DNA of 9,130 bases. It comes from Pseudomonadota bacterium. Its GTDB lineage: Bacteria > Pseudomonadota > Gammaproteobacteria > Steroidobacterales > Steroidobacteraceae. Positions 5,806-9,130 of this stretch are shown here, piece after piece. The stretch is taken from positions 1 to 9,130 of the forward strand of contig JAKAFQ010000138.1 of assembly GCA_021817875.1 (NCBI GenBank), given 5' to 3'. The notes under the pieces were generated by a model. The model ran no database searches, was not told the DNA's origin, and was given only the letters and a program-made list of their open reading frames with translations. Positions within the stretch are counted from its first letter, which is position 1; every line of letters starts with the position of its first letter. The position numbers were made by a program, and so were the translations under genes.

Positions 5806-7017
5806 GTGAAGCGTCCGAAGCTCGAAGTGGCGGATATCCTCCGCCGCTACGGGGATGCGTATCGTGCCGGGCACGAGGGCGCACTGTCGAGTACGCAGCG
5901 GCGCGTCATGCGGGCCATCACCGCCTGTCGAACCGCTGCCCTCGGTGGCCATGTCGAGGCCTGCGACACGTGTGGGCATCGGCGCATCTCCTACAACAGC
6001 TGCCGGAACCGGCATTGCCCGAAGTGCCAGTCCCTCGCCCGGGCGCAGTGGATCGAGGATCGCAAATCCGAGCTTCTCGATTGTCCCTACTTCCACGTCG
6101 TCTTCACGCTCCCGGAGGAAATCGCCGCGATCGCCTACCAGAACAAAGCGGTCGTCTATAAACTGCTCTTCGCCGCCACCGCGGACACCCTGGGCACCAT
6201 TGCCGCCGACCCGAAGCACCTCGGCGCCGAGGTCGGCTTCTTCGCGGTCCTCCACACCTGGGGGCAGAACCTCATACACCACCCGCACCTGCACTGCGTG
6301 GTGCCCGGCGGTGGACTCTCCCCTGATGGGGAACGCTGGATTGCCTGCCGCTCGGGGTTCTTTCTGCCCGTTCGGGTGCTCTCGCGCTTCTTCCGCCGAC
6401 GCTTCCTGCAGCTGCTCGGACAGGCTTTCGAGCGCGGCGAGCTCGAGTTCTTCTCGGCTCTCGAGTCCCTGCGAGACCGGAAGGCCTTCCTCCGGTACCT
6501 GGAGCCGCTGCGAGAGAAGGAGTGGATCGTCTACGCCAAAGCGCCCTTTGCAGGGCCAGAGCAGGTTCTCGAGTACGTCGGGCGGTACACTCACCGCGTC
6601 GCCATATCGAACAACCGCCTGCTCGACATCGAAAACGGGCACGTCACGTTCCGCTGGCGAGACTATCGTGACGGCGATGCCCAAAAGACCATGACCCTCG
6701 CCGCCGGGGAGTTCATCCATCGCTTCCTGCTGCACGTCCTGCCGCCCGGATTTCACCGCATCCGCTACTACGGGCTGCTCGGCAATCGTCATCGCCAGGA
6801 GAAGCTCGAACAGTGCCGGCGCCTCCTGGATATGAGCCTGGCAACCCCGACGGAGCCGGACGCCGCCGCCCCAGCGGACTATCGAGACCGATACGAGGCC
6901 CTGACCGGTCAGTCCCTGCATCACTGTCCCATCTGCCGCCGCGGTCGCATGATCCCCATCGAGCAGCTTCCTCCATCGAGAGTTCCGGAACCGCCGGCCT
7001 GTCTCGATACCTCATGA
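5806..7017 (+). CDS. IS91-family HUH transposase (rolling-circle type)
   Basis: A 403-residue transposase expected to nick one strand and move the element by rolling-circle replication. The N-terminal zinc-binding part has C53-x2-C56, C66, C71 and C74 (CDTCG...SCRNRHCPKCQ). The catalytic metal-binding HUH motif is H161-L-H163 in HHPHLHCVVPGGG. The paired tyrosines are Y257 and Y261 in LEYVGRYTHRVAISNNRL, the YxxxY spacing of the IS91 Y2 enzymes. The FRWRDYRDG (282-290) and GFHRIRYYGLLGNRHR (315-330) blocks are also family signatures. A second CxxC (374-377) sits near the C-terminus. The start is a GTG with no clear ribosome site, 12 bases after the recombinase stop, so coupled translation is likely. 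Complete and apparently intact. Confidence 0.96.
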   Translation: MKRPKLEVADILRRYGDAYRAGHEGALSSTQRRVMRAITACRTAALGGHVEACDTCGHRRISYNSCRNRHCPKCQSLARAQWIEDRKSELLDCPYFHVVFTLPEEIAAIAYQNKAVVYKLLFAATADTLGTIAADPKHLGAEVGFFAVLHTWGQNLIHHPHLHCVVPGGGLSPDGERWIACRSGFFLPVRVLSRFFRRRFLQLLGQAFERGELEFFSALESLRDRKAFLRYLEPLREKEWIVYAKAPFAGPEQVLEYVGRYTHRVAISNNRLLDIENGHVTFRWRDYRDGDAQKTMTLAAGEFIHRFLLHVLPPGFHRIRYYGLLGNRHRQEKLEQCRRLLDMSLATPTEPDAAAPADYRDRYEALTGQSLHHCPICRRGRMIPIEQLPPSRVPEPPACLDTS

Positions 7018-7207
7018 TCTCCATTCGACCACGCCAAACATCCGCTTCTCCGATCGAACCATCAGGCGCCGAGGATCGGCAACGTCACTATCGTGCCTCC
7101 AGCCCATCTCAGCGCTCCTTGAGCATTGCTCGCGATACCATGATCTGCACGATGAGCAGTCCCGTCCCTCCGCTTCGCGCGCCACAACTCCATCTCTCCA
7201 TGCCTTC
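7018..7207. other. Non-coding tail of the IS91 element
   Basis: After the transposase TGA no further gene is seen up to the probable origin end. Short open frames on both strands have no recognisable motifs. This untranslated 3' part is usual for IS91-type elements. Confidence 0.45.
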
Positions 7208-7233
7208 GGGCCAGCTACGCCCTCGGGACAGAA
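7208..7233 (+). other. Probable origin end (oriIS-like) of the IS91 element
   Basis: GGGC (7208-7211) pairs with GCCC (7219-7222) around a 7-base loop, and the sequence then runs through CTCGGGACAGAA to GAAC at 7234-7237. IS91-type elements have a small hairpin near the origin end and insert next to GAAC or CAAG. Position and target match; the short stem alone would be weak evidence. Confidence 0.38.
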
Positions 7234-7282
7234 GAACAAATCCCCATAGTGTTTGGCGTCGTCAGCGGTTTAGTCCAATCCA

Positions 7283-7354
7283 TTTTTAGCGCAGCGTCGC
7301 CGACCGGCCCCACCTCACGTCCTGACTCCTTCTGCGGCAACGCTACGCTAAAAA
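7283..7354. repeat. 72-bp long inverted repeat with 20-base arms
   Basis: The left arm (7283-7302) begins TTTTTAGCGC and the right arm (7335-7354) ends ACGCTAAAAA. The arms are reverse complements at 18 of 20 positions with a 32-base loop. In the minus-strand transcript both mismatches become G-U pairs, so the whole 20-bp stem can form. The right arm lies at the point where the minus-strand recombinase pseudogene loses its similarity. It could be a miniature element, two abutting inverted IS ends, or a strong hairpin flanked by A/T tracts. Confidence 0.75.
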
Positions 7355-8017
7355 CGCTCTGCGATTGCCGCCAGCCCGGTGTTCTCGGGACAAACTGCGA
7401 TAACTCCCGCGGGTTGAAGCTAGCCCACTGCAGATACCGCAGAAACGACCGCATGTACGCCGTCGTGCACGACCTTGCGGCGTCGCTACGGCACATCGAC
7501 AGCAGGCCGTGTGTCATGGCCAGGATGTCCTTCGCGGTGAGATCATTGAGATGGTGGCGCGGAAGATGCTTCTTCTGCCACCCGAGCATCCGTCGGGCGT
7601 CAGCATGAGCCCCTCGCACGTCTTGGGCTGCAGACCACGAATAACGCGCAGATACCGCAAGTAGGCAGCCAGCAGCGGACCATCGGGGTCTTGGGGTATC
7701 GGTCTTGCCGCAAACCGCTCCGGAACGCATCGCGCTGCGTGGCCGATCGCTCCTTGCGCCCCCAACCGTTCGGCGGCCGTCCGTCTTGTCTTCAGGTAGC
7801 GATCGACGACCTGCGCTGGAACGGGCGCCGACTTGCTGCACCCGCACCCAGTCGCATACGCAATGAAGCGAGCAATGCGCGCCAGGTACAGTTTGGCTGA
7901 GTCGCGCGCATAACCCGCCTGCGATATCGCCGCCGCAATATGATCGATCTCATTGCCGAGAGCACCGCGGCGGAATCGCGCGATCACCCGGCGATACTTG
8001 AAATAGAGCTCCAACAT
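7355..8017 (-). pseudogene. Truncated, frameshifted tyrosine recombinase (N-terminal part)
   Basis: The ATG at 8015-8017 follows a strong GGGAGGGAG ribosome site by 5 bases. The frame reads MLELYFKYRRVIARFRRGAL, then IDHIAAAISQAGYARDSAKL and YLARIARFIAYA, and later PDGPLLAAYLRYLRVIRGLQ with PKTCEGLML. These match the SAM-like DNA-binding N-terminus of long integrases. Near 7600 one base is missing. The continuation, ARRMLGWQKKHLPRHHLNDL then TAKDILAMTHGLL and RSFLRYLQWASFNPRELSQF with VPRTPGWR, lies in the next frame. Similarity ends about 7375, just before the long inverted repeat. The catalytic domain with the R...HxxR...Y residues is absent. It differs in sequence from the intact recombinase at 4912-5793. 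Non-functional. Confidence 0.78.
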
Positions 8018-8165
8018 GGCCACTCCCTCCCGTTGTTCGGGCCGGGGGCGATCCCCGGTCTTGGGGGAAGTGGAACCCGATGATTATGTGGCGGCAACGA
8101 GAACGGTCGCCGGGTAGATCTTGGTGATCACGGTGCAGCGCCACATATTGTTGCCCGATGCATAA
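8018..8165. other. Spacer between recombinase and IS66 remnants
   Basis: No gene is recognised. CCGGGG (8042-8047) and CCCCGG (8053-8058) form a 6-bp hairpin upstream of the recombinase ribosome site. TATGTGGCG (8085-8093) and CGCCACATA (8139-8147) form a 9-bp terminal-type inverted repeat bounding 63 bases. Confidence 0.5.
8085..8147. repeat. 63-bp segment bounded by 9-bp inverted repeats
   Basis: TATGTGGCG at 8085-8093 and CGCCACATA at 8139-8147 are exact reverse complements. The segment lies exactly between the broken end of the IS66 tnpB fragment and the leader of the recombinase pseudogene. It carries a short minus-strand frame, MWRCTVITKIYPATVLVAAT, of unknown meaning. It might be a small element or a leftover IS end. 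Confidence 0.4.
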
Positions 8166-8282
8166 GAGCACGTCCTGCCGCAGGATCGAGACCACTTGGC
8201 CATACAGGCCATCGAATCCGAGACGCAGGTCTGTCGCCCCGACCTGCCGAAACACGCGCGTGGTGCGGTTCAACGCAAACAC
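8166..8282 (-). pseudogene. tnpB: IS66-family tnpB (Orf2) N-terminal fragment
   Basis: From a GTG at 8280-8282 the frame reads VFALNRTTRVFRQVGATDLR, LGFDGLYGQVVSILRQDV. The block GATD(L/M)R.GFDGLYGLV is the signature of the IS66 Orf2 accessory protein, a family of about 110-120 residues. After residue 39 the similarity ends and the expected PLSGHLFLF segment is missing. The start overlaps the tnpA stop by 13 bases, the usual IS66 arrangement. Too short to function. Confidence 0.78.
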
Positions 8283-8617
8283 GCGACCGTCCCCAGCTCG
8301 CGCAGCAGCTGCGCCAGCCACTTCGGGTCCGTGGCCTGCGAGAGCGCCAGCCGCACACCGCTCGGTAGCTCGATGAGTATCCCCGTGTCTGCCATTTCTC
8401 GCGGCACGGCGAGCTTGGTAACCTGCTGCACTTCGACGAAGGATGCTATCTGCTTGGTGGTCCCGGCTCTCTCGTGTCTGCGCCAATACGTCAGCGTCGA
8501 AAGCGACAGCCCGTGCAGAGCGCAGAACGCCCTCTGCGAAAGACCGCTGCGCTCGTACCGAACGAGCCAACGCCGCCACTCGGCAGCGCCTCGTCGATGA
8601 ATCTTCCGGCCTGGGGT
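8270..8617 (-). pseudogene. tnpA: IS66-family tnpA (Orf1), start lost
   Basis: The minus-strand frame ending at TGA 8270-8272 reads TPGRKIHRRGAAEWRRWLVR, YERSGLSQRAFCALHGLSLS, TLTYWRRHER, then VEVQQVTKLAVP and IELPSGVRLALSQATDPKWL with AQLLRELGTVACLR. This is the complete body of the IS66 Orf1/TnpA accessory protein, with its helix-turn-helix (SGLSQRAFCALHGLSLSTLTYW). About 115 codons are open, but no start codon is found before the sequence changes at about 8617 to an IS3 transposase fragment on the other strand, so the 5' end has been cut off. The C-terminus overlaps tnpB. The main IS66 transposase (tnpC) is absent. Confidence 0.82.
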
Positions 8618-8739
8618 GCTCGCTCGCTGCGTACTTCGATACCTACAATCGCAGCCGTCTGCATCAGTCCCTCGACTACCGCACGCCCGATGAGATCCAC
8701 TTCGCCGGCCGTGCCGACCATCTTGCGGCAGCAGCCTGA
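8618..8739 (+). pseudogene. C-terminal fragment of an IS3-family transposase (OrfB)
   Basis: The plus-strand frame reads SLAAYFDTYNRSRLHQSLDY then RTPDEIHFAGRADHLAAAA to TGA at 8737-8739. The motif Y(F)..YN..R.HQSL.YRTP.E is the end of the retroviral-type DDE integrase core in IS3-family OrfB proteins. Catalytic D, D and E residues lie upstream and are missing. The sequence meets the truncated IS66 tnpA tail-to-front at about 8617, so one element was inserted into or recombined with the other. About 40 codons survive; non-functional. Confidence 0.86.
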
Positions 8740-8809
8740 AAACCCATCATGAGCGCCGCAGGAGACCATCAGACACCGCGATGCCAGCGTTCCTTTCGAG
8801 CGCGGACTT

Positions 8810-8828
8810 CTGCCGCCGAAGGCGGCAG
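8810..8828. repeat. Perfect 8-bp hairpin
   Basis: CTGCCGCC (8810-8817) and GGCGGCAG (8821-8828) pair around the 3-base loop GAA. No T run follows on either strand. It lies about 70 bases after the IS3 transposase stop and may belong to that element's end. Confidence 0.6.
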
Positions 8829-8987
8829 ACTGCATCACGGCTTTGCCGATGAAAGGAGAAGAGCCTGCAGATGTAGAATTCAAGATCAAGAGTTGAACAG
8901 CGAACCGTTACCGTGTCTAATCAACTCAGCAGGGTCGTCCACCTATCTCGTGCGTCTTCCGGCGATCTTGACCGGCCGTTCCGGCCG

Positions 8988-9050
8988 AACGTGACCAGGC
9001 ATTCTGCCGGGTCGGCGCTGTAAGGGTTTATTACTCCGACCGGTCACGTT
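8988..9050. repeat. Spaced 9-bp inverted repeat AACGTGACC/GGTCACGTT
   Basis: AACGTGACC (8988-8996) and GGTCACGTT (9042-9050) are exact reverse complements 45 bases apart; TTGACCGG (from 8969) is a partial third copy of the core. Paired, spaced sites of this kind are usual for transposase or regulator binding. No gene to which it belongs is visible. Confidence 0.5.
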
Positions 9051-9130
9051 GCGTCAACGTCTGCCGCGTTCTGGTCCGTTCTTCGCTGCCCGTTTCACGG
9101 GGAAGCCGATCGGCATAGGGGGCGCGGTCA

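Larger units (their letters stand above)
4680..7233 (+). mobile_element. IS91-family element with companion tyrosine recombinase
   Basis: The element holds a tyrosine recombinase (4912-5793) and an IS91-type HUH transposase (5806-7017) in tandem, a known two-gene organisation. IS91 elements lack terminal inverted repeats, so the ends are inferred. The right, origin end is placed at 7233 because GAAC, the target tetranucleotide of IS91-type transposition, follows at 7234-7237 after a small stem. The left end is not determined; nested repeats at 4682-4741 are included as the likely terminus region. Both genes look intact, so the element may be active. Confidence 0.6.
8740..9130. other. Non-coding DNA after the IS3 fragment
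   Basis: No gene is recognised on either strand. The part nearest the IS3 fragment should include that element's old right end, but I could not identify its terminal repeat. Visible structure consists of a hairpin at 8810-8828, a 5-bp stem CGGCC/GGCCG near 8972-8986 and the spaced inverted repeat 8988-9050. Confidence 0.4.

Noticed and set aside
5026..6924. 632-codon open frame on the minus strand
   Set aside because: It lies exactly antisense to the recombinase and IS91 transposase, both of which have full catalytic motifs. Its product has no family signature; long antisense frames are common in GC-rich DNA.
8491..8889. 132-codon minus-strand frame upstream of and overlapping tnpA
   Set aside because: It is out of frame with the clear TnpA sequence and antisense to the IS3 fragment.
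1..9130. tRNA, rRNA, CRISPR array or defence system
   Set aside because: No cloverleaf with a conserved T-loop sequence, no rRNA-like stretch, no regular repeat-spacer pattern and no nuclease or toxin motifs were seen.

Overview
This is a GC-rich bacterial window, most likely from a proteobacterium and perhaps a gammaproteobacterium. That placement is inferred from the mix of insertion-sequence families (IS91 with a companion recombinase, IS66, IS3, IS1634), the base composition and the deo gene set; no rRNA or other phylogenetic marker is present. A metabolic block on the minus strand (1-3360) is followed by about 5.7 kb of decayed and apparently intact mobile DNA (3600-9130).

Region 1, 1-3360, minus strand. 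Reading right to left: a possible promoter, a possible 37-codon leader ORF, deoB (phosphopentomutase), a relic of an IS1634-type transposase, a possible second promoter with a palindromic operator, deoC (deoxyribose-phosphate aldolase, close to the long eukaryote-like DERA form) and the first 60 codons of an aldehyde dehydrogenase that runs off the window. Together these catabolise deoxynucleoside sugars: deoxyribose-1-phosphate to the 5-phosphate (DeoB), then to glyceraldehyde-3-phosphate and acetaldehyde (DeoC), with the aldehyde presumably oxidised by the dehydrogenase. The relic separates deoB from deoC, and deoC appears to have its own promoter.

Region 2, 3360-4680. No intact protein gene is recognised. 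On the minus strand there is a frameshifted N-terminal scrap of a cation-transporting P-type ATPase (3794-4068). It runs into a strongly structured, group-II-intron-like segment (about 3636-3800). A stem-loop plus a textbook intrinsic terminator (4466-4544) looks like a small RNA gene on the minus strand, with a C6 run in its loop.

Region 3, about 4680-7233. An apparently intact IS91-family element carries a tyrosine recombinase (4912-5793) and, 12 bases later, an HUH (Y2-type) transposase (5806-7017). Nested repeats and a hairpin precede the first gene. The sequence GAAC lies just after a probable origin end.

Region 4, 7234-9130. This is a graveyard of mobile genes: a 72-bp long inverted repeat at the broken end of a frameshifted tyrosine recombinase (minus), remnants of IS66 tnpB and tnpA (minus), and the C-terminal end of an IS3-family transposase (plus) abutting tnpA at about 8617. 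The last 390 bases contain only hairpins and a spaced inverted repeat.
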